In this document: positions 15,270-21,220 of the stretch, in pieces | Numbering within the stretch: position 1 is the first letter of the stretch | Layout: every line of letters starts with the position of its first letter | Assembly (NCBI GenBank): GCA_964532005.1 | Contig: CAZHER010000005.1 | Location: 8,266 to 72,265 of the forward strand | From: CAYQEU01 sp964532005 | GTDB lineage: Bacteria > Patescibacteriota > Doudnabacteria > UBA920 | Direction: 5' to 3' | DNA: 64,000 nucleotides | Program-made: the position numbers and the translations under genes | The notes under the pieces: generated by a model | Told to the model about the DNA's origin: nothing | Databases searched by the model: none | The model's input: the letters and a program-made list of their open reading frames with translations, nothing else

Positions 15270-17393
15270 TTACATACCCTTACGAACATTCATACCGGCG
15301 CGAGATTCTACGATCTTGTCCGCAACGTTGCGCGGAACATCTTCGTAATGGTCAAATTCCATAATAGAAGAGGCTTGTCCTTGGGTCATGGAACGAAGGG
15401 CAGTTGCATAACCGAACATTTCAGCTAATGGCACAAATGCGGTAACAACTTTGCGACCAGTTATATCTTCCATTTCTTGAATCTTAGCGCGCTTGGAGTT
15501 TAGATCGCCAATTACGTCTCCCATGTTTGCTTCAGGAGTGGTCACCACAACTTTCATAACTGGTTCAAGCAAAACCGGCTCCCCTTTCTTCACGGCTTCT
15601 TGCAAACATTTAGACGCAGCGATTTTGAAAGCCATTTCAGAAGAGTCAACTTCGTGATAAGAACCATCGTAAACAGCAGCACGAAAATCTACCAATGGAT
15701 ATCCGGCAATAACTCCGTTGGCCGCAGATTCCTGGATACCTTTATCAATCGGTTTAATATACTCTTTTGGAATAACACCGCCAACAATTTCATCCAAAAA
15801 CTCGTATCCAGCGCCGCGCTCCAAAGGCTCAACGCGAAGCCAAACGTGTCCGTACTGTCCGCGTCCACCAGACTGGCGAATATATTTGGTTTCTGCGGTG
15901 GCGGTCTTTTTGAAAGTTTCTTTATAAGCCACTTCCGGCTTACCAACATTGGCTTCCACCTTAAATTCCCGTTTCATGCGATCAACCAAAATTTCCAAGT
16001 GCAGTTCACCCATACCGGCAATAATTGTTTGTTGAGTTTCTTCATTTGAAGACACTTTGAAAGTTGGATCTTCTTCCGCAAGCTTTTGTAAAGCAATACC
16101 CATTTTTTCCTGGTCGGCTTTGGTTTTCGGCTCGATAGCCATGGAAATAACAGGGTCTGCAAATTTAATCTTTTCAAGTTCAATGGGAGCGTTTTCAGCA
16201 CACAATGTATCTGCGGTAATGGTTTCTTTAGGACCCACTAAAGCACAAATGTCGCCGGCGAACACTTCTTTGACTTCATCGCGTTGGTCAGCGCGCATAC
16301 GAACGATACGTCCAACGCGCTCTTTATTTCCGGTACGTGCGTTTAATACGTAACTACCGGCCTGCAAAGTCCCAGAATATACACGGAAGAATGCAAGACG
16401 TCCTACAAAAGGATCGGTTGCAATTTTGAAAGCCAAAGCTGTAAATGGCTCGCTATCTTCTGGCTTGCGCTCTAATTCTTCACCGGTTTTTGGGTTAGTA
16501 CCTTTAACCGCACCTTTGTCGGTCGGACTTGGTAAGAAATTGGTAACTGCATCAAGGAGTGTACGCACAATAATTCCCCGTCCATCGCCACCAAATACAG
16601 GGTAAAATTCCCCGCTTCGGGTTGCCTTGCGAATACCATTCAACAGCTCTTCTTCGGTCAGTTCAGTACCGCCGAGATATTTTTCCATCAACTGGTCATC
16701 ATACTCTACAACTTTTTCAATTAACTCATGTCGGTATTTTTCACACTTCTCTTTCATATCTGCTGGAATATCACCAACGGTAAATTCTTTGTCGGTATAA
16801 TCTTTGTATGTATAAGATTTCATCTGGACCAGATCTACAACACCGACAATATCCTTCTCAAAACCAATCGGCAATTGAACCGGAAAGGCGTTTTTAGTCA
16901 AACGATTGTGAATGGATTCTAAAGACTTGTAAAAGTCTCCCCCAGTTTGATTGATCTTGTTGATGAAACACATCCGAGGAACACCGTATTTGTCAGCTTG
17001 GCGCCATACTGTTTCGGACTGGGGCTCAACACCCATCTTTCCGTCGAAAACAGTTATTGCACCGTCGAGCACACGCAAAGAACGCTCCACTTCAACGGTA
17101 AAGTCTACGTGGCCCGGTGTATCAATAATGTTAATTTTATATTCTTTATCCCCCTCAATTTTGATGTATTGTGGTTTCCAGTAACAAGTAACGGCAGCGG
17201 AGGTAATAGTAATACCGCGTTCGCGTTCTTGTTCCATCCAATCAGTTACAGTTTCACCTTCGTGTACTGCACCGATTTTATGGATCATACCGGTGTTGTA
17301 CAAAATACCTTCGGTAGTTGTAGTTTTGCCGGCGTCGATGTGAGCGATAATCCCGATGTTACGGGTGGCTTCAATTGGATATTCTCGTGGCAT
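15270..17393 (-). CDS. fusA: Elongation factor G with altered G4 motif (NKIN)
   Basis: Translational GTPase for ribosomal translocation, 707 residues, with the full five-domain length. G1 AHIDAGKTTT (residues 17-26), switch I RERGITITSAA, and G3 DTPGHVDF (91-98) are normal. The G4 motif, normally NKxD, reads NKIN at residues 145-148 (codon at 16950-16952 is AAT, Asn). The Asp of NKxD sets guanine specificity in GTPases. Everything else looks functional, including the domain IV GYPLVD segment. It sits between rpsG (23-base gap) and a short unknown gene. Confidence 0.98.
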   Translation of the reverse strand: MPREYPIEATRNIGIIAHIDAGKTTTTEGILYNTGMIHKIGAVHEGETVTDWMEQERERGITITSAAVTCYWKPQYIKIEGDKEYKINIIDTPGHVDFTVEVERSLRVLDGAITVFDGKMGVEPQSETVWRQADKYGVPRMCFINKINQTGGDFYKSLESIHNRLTKNAFPVQLPIGFEKDIVGVVDLVQMKSYTYKDYTDKEFTVGDIPADMKEKCEKYRHELIEKVVEYDDQLMEKYLGGTELTEEELLNGIRKATRSGEFYPVFGGDGRGIIVRTLLDAVTNFLPSPTDKGAVKGTNPKTGEELERKPEDSEPFTALAFKIATDPFVGRLAFFRVYSGTLQAGSYVLNARTGNKERVGRIVRMRADQRDEVKEVFAGDICALVGPKETITADTLCAENAPIELEKIKFADPVISMAIEPKTKADQEKMGIALQKLAEEDPTFKVSSNEETQQTIIAGMGELHLEILVDRMKREFKVEANVGKPEVAYKETFKKTATAETKYIRQSGGRGQYGHVWLRVEPLERGAGYEFLDEIVGGVIPKEYIKPIDKGIQESAANGVIAGYPLVDFRAAVYDGSYHEVDSSEMAFKIAASKCLQEAVKKGEPVLLEPVMKVVVTTPEANMGDVIGDLNSKRAKIQEMEDITGRKVVTAFVPLAEMFGYATALRSMTQGQASSIMEFDHYEDVPRNVADKIVESRAGMNVRKGM

Positions 17394-17416
17394 AAGTAGT
17401 TAAAAGTTTTAGTTTC

Positions 17417-17929
17417 TTATTTTCTCTTGGCACCAAATCGTGCAAAGTGGGCAAACGCTTTGTTGGCCTCGGCCATACGGTGAGTGTCTTCCCTCTTCTT
17501 TATTGCTGCGCCTTGCTTTTGGAAAGCATCCAGAATTTCAGCAGCTAATTTCTGAGCCATAGGCACACCTTTGCGCGCTCGGGCTGCGTTGATCATCCAT
17601 TTCATTCCCAAAGCTGTTCGGCGCGGCTCTTGAACTTCCATCGGTACTTGATAGTTAGAACCGCCAATACGGCGTCCTTTTATTTCCATGATTGGCGCAA
17701 CATTTTTTAACGCTACATCAAAAATTTCTTGACCAGACTTCCCGTCTGCATCTTCCAAACTAGTTTTTTTCTGTTCAACAATATCCAAAGCGTTATACAA
17801 AATGTTTTGGGCTACGCTCTTCTTCCCGTTCAACATCAGATAGTTTATAAATTTGGCATACTTAGTATTGCCAAATTTAGGATCTGGCAAAGGAATATTT
17901 TTGTCGTAACTTCTTGCTCTACGTGGCAT
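17417..17929 (-). CDS. rpsG: Ribosomal protein uS7
   Basis: Small-subunit head-assembly protein uS7, 170 residues, somewhat longer than the usual 155-156; the extra residues are near the YDKNIPLPDPKFGN N-terminus and in the loop around residues 55-65. The GGSNYQVPMEVQEPRR segment and the KKREDTHRMAEANKAFAHFA C-terminal pattern are conserved. In E. coli uS7 represses the str operon. It lies 17 bases after rpsL. Confidence 0.97.
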   Translation of the reverse strand: MPRRARSYDKNIPLPDPKFGNTKYAKFINYLMLNGKKSVAQNILYNALDIVEQKKTSLEDADGKSGQEIFDVALKNVAPIMEIKGRRIGGSNYQVPMEVQEPRRTALGMKWMINAARARKGVPMAQKLAAEILDAFQKQGAAIKKREDTHRMAEANKAFAHFARFGAKRK

Positions 17930-17946
17930 ATATTTATCAGTTCTGA

Positions 17947-18369
17947 TTAATTACCAGATGGCTTCTTTGCGCCATATTTGGAACGGGAGCGTTTTCGACC
18001 ATCAACGCCCAATGTGTCTAGGCGACCGCGCACAATATGATAGCGGACACCCGGAAGGTCTTTTACTCTTCCGCCGCGGATCATAACCACACTGTGTTCT
18101 TGGAGATTATGTCCCACGCCGGGAATGTAAGCCAAAACTTCCATGCCGTTGGTCAATTTAACCTTGGCAACTTTACGCAAAGCGGAGTTCGGCTTTTTCG
18201 GAGTGGTTGTGTAAACTTTCAAACAAACGCCGCGCATAAACGGAGCGCCAGTTTTTATTGTTAGCACTTTATTTTTGATCAGATTGATTCTTCTTTGCAA
18301 AGCCGGAGACTTGCTCTTAGCTTTCAGAGAAGATCGCCCTTTTCTAACTAACTGGTTGATTGTAGGCAT
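17947..18369 (-). CDS. rpsL: Ribosomal protein uS12 with N-terminal insert
   Basis: Small-subunit decoding protein uS12, 140 residues against 124 in E. coli. The PTINQLVRKGR start, TPKKPNSALRKV (streptomycin-site lysines intact) and GGRVKDLPGVRYHIVRG are conserved. An insert of roughly 15 residues lies around residues 27-42 (RRINLIKNKVLTIKTGAPF), similar in place to inserts in some Gram-positive uS12 proteins. First gene of the str-type operon, behind a ~177-base leader with two hairpins. Confidence 0.98.
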   Translation of the reverse strand: MPTINQLVRKGRSSLKAKSKSPALQRRINLIKNKVLTIKTGAPFMRGVCLKVYTTTPKKPNSALRKVAKVKLTNGMEVLAYIPGVGHNLQEHSVVMIRGGRVKDLPGVRYHIVRGRLDTLGVDGRKRSRSKYGAKKPSGN

Positions 18370-18404
18370 TATATCCTTTGCTTAATTACTAATTGTAAAC
18401 ATAA

Positions 18405-18427
18405 AAACTGACCAATAGAGTCAGTTT
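18405..18427 (-). promoter_or_regulatory. Terminator-like hairpin in the rpsL leader
   Basis: On the minus strand AAACTGAC and GTCAGTTT arms (18420-18427 and 18405-18412) close a 7-base loop, followed directly by two more Ts. This 8-bp stem with a short U-run, about 35 bases before the rpsL ATG, looks like an attenuator. Its trigger is unknown. Confidence 0.5.
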
Positions 18428-18506
18428 CTCTTTGGCTCGCAAACTTGGTACTCCCCTGAAGCCTTAAGGGTTTAGTTCCCAAATCTGACGACTAATGTCG
18501 GTAATT

Positions 18507-18528
18507 AATTGTTGATCTCCCAACAATT
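18507..18528 (-). promoter_or_regulatory. Perfect hairpin at the 5' end of the rpsL leader
   Basis: AATTGTTG (18507-18514) and CAACAATT (18521-18528) form a perfect 8-bp stem with a 6-base loop, about 20-40 bases after the predicted transcription start. It may stabilise the mRNA 5' end or compete with the downstream attenuator-like hairpin. Confidence 0.5.
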
Positions 18529-18552
18529 GGCTTCTAATTGAGTTATGGCGGT

Positions 18553-18581
18553 ATTATACGTCAGTACTTATAAAAGGTCAA
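18553..18581 (-). promoter_or_regulatory. Promoter of the rpsL-rpsG-fusA operon
   Basis: TTGACC (18576-18581), a 17-base spacer and a perfect TATAAT (18553-18558) on the minus strand. Predicted start near 18546 gives a leader of about 177 bases. Confidence 0.85.
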
Positions 18582-18608
18582 GTCAAGGCCCCCTATTTTT
18601 TCTTGGTA

Positions 18609-18637
18609 TTGACATTTCCCATATATTGAGGCATAAT
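18609..18637 (+). promoter_or_regulatory. Promoter of the 18746 gene
   Basis: Plus-strand TTGACA (18609-18614), a 17-base spacer and CATAAT (18632-18637). It is divergent from the rpsL promoter, with a start predicted near 18644. Confidence 0.8.
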
Positions 18638-18671
18638 TTCAAATTATATGAAAGCACAGCTTTCGTATTTT

Positions 18672-18695
18672 TATTTGCGAAGTGTTTCGCAAATA
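18672..18695 (+). promoter_or_regulatory. Leader hairpin before the 18746 gene, with a 16-codon leader ORF
   Basis: TATTTGCGAA (18672-18681) pairs with TTCGCAAATA (18686-18695) around a GTGT loop. A 16-codon ORF (ATG 18648 to TGA at about 18696-18698) spans the stem. The arrangement could be a leader-peptide attenuator, but no U-run follows the stem. Confidence 0.4.
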
Positions 18696-18745
18696 TGAAC
18701 TGAAACACAAAAACAAACTACATGTATAAGGAGACTTGATTATTT

Positions 18746-19309
18746 ATGGAAATGACAGCAGCTTGCGCCGAAAACGCAAGCACAGAAACCGCCAAACAGT
18801 ATGCTGCTGCGGTCGCAACAGTTCCGCCGAGAGACAGCGTCTATGTCACAGTTGTCGGTCATCCGCCGCGACCTGACCAGGAAGAGTTTGTGACTTACCT
18901 GCGGGAACGTCTGGTAGGAGGACACATTGACTTCAAAGTCAAAGGAGTGTGGTTCAGCGTGAACTACAAAGACATTGAAACAGGGTTTGTCCCGCCAAAA
19001 CCGGAAACCGGGCTGTTGCGTCTGACGAACCGGATCCGTCGGTTTATCCGCAACAACGGCACCGCCCCGAAATGGGTGAAGAATTTCGCCAAACACAAAG
19101 TCCATCACGGCTTTGCCATGGCGCGAGTCAACATCCTGCCCGAAAACGAACCGGACAAAATCGCCGACTGGCTCGACTACTTCGCCAACAACAGCAGCTC
19201 TTTCCCGGAAGAGATTCCGCTCAAAACCATCCGGCTGGTGATCTCGCCTATGGACCTTTACCCAAAGGTCTTGGCGTTCAGCAAAACGCTTAAACGTCCG
19301 GTTGCCTAG
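18746..19309 (+). CDS. Hypothetical protein, GC-richer than neighbours
   Basis: A 187-residue protein of unrecognised family. It is predicted soluble: no signal or membrane helix. Segments SVYVTVVGHPPRPDQEEFVTYL, the RLTNRIRRFIRNNG basic helix and the C-terminal LKTIRLVISPMDLYPKVLAF suggest an alpha/beta fold. The ATG at 18746 has an AAGGAG 12 bases upstream; an in-frame ATG at 18752 is an alternative. Codon use is visibly richer in G/C at third positions than the flanking ribosomal genes. It has its own strong promoter, a hairpin leader and a terminator, suggesting high monocistronic expression. Confidence 0.85.
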   Translation: MEMTAACAENASTETAKQYAAAVATVPPRDSVYVTVVGHPPRPDQEEFVTYLRERLVGGHIDFKVKGVWFSVNYKDIETGFVPPKPETGLLRLTNRIRRFIRNNGTAPKWVKNFAKHKVHHGFAMARVNILPENEPDKIADWLDYFANNSSSFPEEIPLKTIRLVISPMDLYPKVLAFSKTLKRPVA

Positions 19310-19342
19310 CCGGATTCCATTCATTCATTTCCCACCAAAACG

Positions 19343-19386
19343 AAAAGACGTTCCGAGAATTATACAGCTTGGGACGTCTTTTTTCA
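19343..19386 (+). terminator. Terminator after the 18746 gene
   Basis: AAAAGACGTTCC (19343-19354) pairs with GGGACGTCTTTT (19371-19382) with one G-T pair, followed by more Ts. The U-run supports plus-strand termination; the A-run on the other side could also serve the convergent M50 gene. Confidence 0.85.
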
Positions 19387-19402
19387 TTTACACAGAGAAT
19401 TT

Positions 19403-20017
19403 TTATACTAGCCCTAGCAAATTAAAAAAACCATTTATCACTGGAACAAAAACTGAATTCAACCAGCCCATTAGGATAAACAAGAACACTAGCACAAAAC
19501 CGTACTGCTCATAAGATCCAATAACCCCCCACCAACCTTGTGGCAATATAGACAAAACTATTTTACTACCGTCCAAAGGCGGAATCGGAATTAAATTAAG
19601 GGTCCCAAGTGCTAGATTCAACACAATAGCTTTGAGCAACAATTCTTCTGACAAATATGCGGTGCCTACATATTTTAAAATCAATCCAAACACGACTGCT
19701 AATACAAAATTAGAAAATGGCCCGGCAAAGCTCACTGCTGCCATACCAAGACGTTCCCGCCTCATATTTCTAAAATCTACAGGAACCGGCTTAGCGGCGC
19801 CAAATATTACAGGAGAATTGGAGATCAATAATAACAAAGGAACGATAATAGACCCTATTGGGTCAATGTGAGGTATGGGATTCAGTGTAATTCTCCCCTC
19901 TCTTTCCGCGGTATCATCCCCAAACCAGCCAGCTACTACCCCATGGCTGACTTCATGAATAATGACCGAAAACACAAGAATTCCTAGGGTTATTAAAGAT
20001 GAAACTCCAAAATCCAT
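19403..20017 (-). CDS. Site-2-protease-like M50 membrane zinc metallopeptidase
   Basis: An intramembrane metalloprotease homologue, 204 residues with several hydrophobic helices. The zinc site HEVSH (HExxH) is at about residues 21-25, and the third ligand motif NLIPIPPLDG is near residue 140. Members cut membrane-bound regulators or remnant signal peptides. The start at ATG 20017 is chosen because a TAATAT -10 box ends 6 bases before it; a TTG at 20023 would lie upstream of the predicted transcription start. No PDZ domain is present, so it belongs to the compact subgroup. Confidence 0.88.
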   Translation of the reverse strand: MDFGVSSLITLGILVFSVIIHEVSHGVVAGWFGDDTAEREGRITLNPIPHIDPIGSIIVPLLLLISNSPVIFGAAKPVPVDFRNMRRERLGMAAVSFAGPFSNFVLAVVFGLILKYVGTAYLSEELLLKAIVLNLALGTLNLIPIPPLDGSKIVLSILPQGWWGVIGSYEQYGFVLVFLFILMGWLNSVFVPVINGFFNLLGLV

Positions 20018-20023
20018 AAACAA

Positions 20024-20053
20024 ATATTAATTTAGACTTGATCATTATATCAA
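20024..20053 (-). promoter_or_regulatory. Promoter of the M50 peptidase gene (leaderless)
   Basis: Minus-strand TTGATA (20048-20053), 18-base spacer and TAATAT (20024-20029), ending 6 bases before the ATG. Transcription would start at or next to the A of ATG. It overlaps the divergent rpmB promoter. Confidence 0.6.
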
Positions 20054-20066
20054 ACTATGGTAATAT
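20038..20066 (+). promoter_or_regulatory. rpmB promoter
   Basis: Plus-strand TTGATC (20038-20043), a 17-base spacer and TAATAT (20061-20066). Predicted start near 20073, 20 bases before the rpmB ATG. Confidence 0.6.
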
Positions 20067-20092
20067 CATACAGACTTTAATTTTACACACAG

Positions 20093-20287
20093 ATGCCAAG
20101 AATGTGCACAGTATGCGGTAAAACCTATTCCCGCACCATAAAACGATCACACAGTATGCGCGCTTCCATCAAGCGTCTTTTACCGAATCTACAATATACC
20201 GTAGTCGACGGCCAAAGAGTCCGTTCCTGCACCCGCTGCATGCGCACTGCTACCAAGTCTTCCCGTACCGCAACTGCTGCAAAATAA
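20093..20287 (+). CDS. rpmB: Ribosomal protein bL28, zinc-ribbon form
   Basis: Large-subunit protein bL28, 64 residues. The NRSHSMRAS-type motif appears as KRSHSMRASIKRLLPNLQ, and two CxxC pairs (CTVC near residues 5-8, CTRC near 43-46) make a zinc-binding version. The C-terminus is Ser/Thr/Ala rich. It stands alone between its own promoter and a strong terminator, not beside rpmG. Confidence 0.92.
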   Translation: MPRMCTVCGKTYSRTIKRSHSMRASIKRLLPNLQYTVVDGQRVRSCTRCMRTATKSSRTATAAK

Positions 20288-20304
20288 CTTATAGCATACT
20301 CAAG

Positions 20305-20330
20305 ACAACAGGCTTTTGCCTGTTGTTTTT
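20305..20330 (+). terminator. rpmB terminator
   Basis: A perfect 9-bp stem, ACAACAGGC (20305-20313) with GCCTGTTGT (20318-20326), TTTT loop and trailing TTTT. It lies 17 bases after the rpmB stop. Confidence 0.92.
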
Positions 20331-20351
20331 GTTTTGGCAGTTTTATATAAT
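20323..20351 (+). promoter_or_regulatory. Candidate promoter of the cold-shock-like gene
   Basis: TTGTTT (20323-20328), 17 bases, perfect TATAAT (20346-20351). The -35 box overlaps the 3' arm and U-run of the rpmB terminator. Predicted leader of about 45 bases. Confidence 0.6.
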
Positions 20352-20402
20352 ATTAATACCTGAAGTTTAGGGAATTCTGTCAATGAGGAGAGATCGTTAC
20401 AT

Positions 20403-20627
20403 ATGAGTAGTTCGAAAAGTTGGCAAAGAGGGACAATAACCAGTTTTGGAAAACGAGCAGGCTACGGCTTCATGACGACCGGCGCGGACAAAAAAGTATT
20501 CTTCCTGCGTCGCGACGTACCCAGAGAACACCGCGACTGCATTTGTGAAGGTACGCAAGTGAAGTGCCAAATAGGCACATCCAGCGAAGGACACTATGCC
20601 TTCAACATAACGCCGATCGCCCATTAG
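20403..20627 (+). CDS. Cold-shock-domain-like protein
   Basis: A 74-residue single-domain OB-fold protein of the CSD type. RGTITSFGKRAGYGFMTTGADKKVFFLRRDV matches the CspA layout in order: first strand, RNP1-like GYGFMTT, and RNP2-like VFFLRRDV; the C-terminus (GHYAFNITPI) closes the barrel. Such proteins bind single-stranded RNA or DNA. A GAGGAG Shine-Dalgarno is 12 bases before the ATG. It has its own promoter and terminator. G/C-rich codons resemble the 18746 gene rather than the ribosomal genes. It is divergent enough from CspA that the exact role is open. Confidence 0.8.
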   Translation: MSSSKSWQRGTITSFGKRAGYGFMTTGADKKVFFLRRDVPREHRDCICEGTQVKCQIGTSSEGHYAFNITPIAH

Positions 20628-20653
20628 TGTCGCCAAAACAAGAATTTTCTAGT

Positions 20654-20690
20654 GAAGACGGGTATTTGTCCCATGCCCGTCTTCTTCTTT
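20654..20690 (+). terminator. Terminator of the cold-shock-like gene
   Basis: GAAGACGGG (20654-20662) pairs with CCCGTCTTC (20676-20684), followed by TTCTTTTG. The 9-bp stem is perfect. Confidence 0.88.
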
Positions 20691-20828
20691 TGTTTTCGTT
20701 GATATCACCCTTGATAAAAGACTTATAAAAACTTTAATTTTCTTTGAGCTATCATATTTTAATATATATTCACGTATGGCAAATTATATATAAATTAGCT
20801 ATACTACCTTTACAATTTATAGCCTAAC

Positions 20829-20982
20829 CCTTAGCTGTTCCGGCGCCGGAACAGTAAGGCACGGTTAAAACCTTCCTAGTATTTAGCTCTCCGTCCAGAG
20901 CCCTAGGAAGGTCCTGCCTCGAAAGGGGCAGTGGGCAGCCGTAAGGTTGCCGCTGGCGGGGGGCTTTGTGCTTTCCGCCAGC
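20829..20982 (+). ncRNA. Uncharacterised GC-rich structured RNA (candidate ncRNA or riboswitch)
   Basis: A GC-rich block in AT-rich surroundings folds into five consecutive hairpins: (1) CCTTA/TAAGG extending into the perfect palindrome at 20835-20854; (2) CCTTCCTAG (20871-20879) with CTAGGAAGG (20903-20911), plus an inner GCTCT/AGAGC; (3) CTGCCTC/GGGGCAG at 20914-20931 with a GAAA tetraloop; (4) GGCAGCC/GGTTGCC at 20934-20951 with a GTAA tetraloop; (5) GCTGGCGG (20952-20959) with CCGCCAGC (20975-20982), extendable by G-U pairs. It precedes a tiny membrane-protein gene and a terminator. It does not match RNase P, tmRNA, SRP RNA or the riboswitch cores I can recall. Confidence 0.65.
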
Positions 20983-21044
20983 ACCGAATCCAACAAAATA
21001 TGTTAAGCCACCGAATAAAAAGCCATAACTGGGAATTTATTATT

Positions 21045-21194
21045 ATGGCTCAGCTGTCAGTAATTGTGGCAGCTATAATGCTCTACTATTTTGTTCGCAT
21101 AGTCTTAGTAACCGAAGCCGGTCGATGCCAAGCACAAAGCTCCTTTGCCAGAGAGAAGCACAAATATGAGCAGATAGAAAAAAGCGTCTTGTAA
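21045..21194 (+). CDS. Small single-pass membrane protein (49 residues)
   Basis: Starting at ATG 21045, the protein has one hydrophobic helix (LSVIVAAIMLYYFVRIVLV) then a polar, charged C-terminal tail (EAGRCQAQSSFAREKHKYEQIEK). An ATG at 21000 would give 64 residues with a polar N-terminal addition. The frame stays open further upstream into the structured RNA but has no coding character there. No strong Shine-Dalgarno before either start. It is followed at once by a terminator. Family unknown; the structured RNA upstream may control it. Confidence 0.6.
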   Translation: MAQLSVIVAAIMLYYFVRIVLVTEAGRCQAQSSFAREKHKYEQIEKSVL

Positions 21195-21210
21195 TTCAAG
21201 ACGCTTTTTT
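21178..21210. terminator. Bidirectional terminator between the small membrane protein and the CAP gene
   Basis: GCGTCTTG (21184-21191) pairs with CAAGACGC (21197-21204), flanked by A6 and T6, so it can end transcripts from both sides. The small gene's TAA stop lies in the loop. Confidence 0.93.
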
Positions 21211-21220
21211 GCTCGGTCAT

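Noticed and set aside
20829..20982. RNase P, SRP RNA or tmRNA as the identity of the structured RNA
   Set aside because: The conserved RNase P core (GAGGAAAGUCC, ACAGAA), SRP GGAAGCAG motif and tmRNA tag region with tRNA-like ends are not present, and it is too short.
20931..21044. A longer start for the small membrane protein running back into the structured RNA
   Set aside because: That part encodes an unnatural Gly/Arg-rich start and lies within strong stems; the open frame is a by-product of GC-rich structure.
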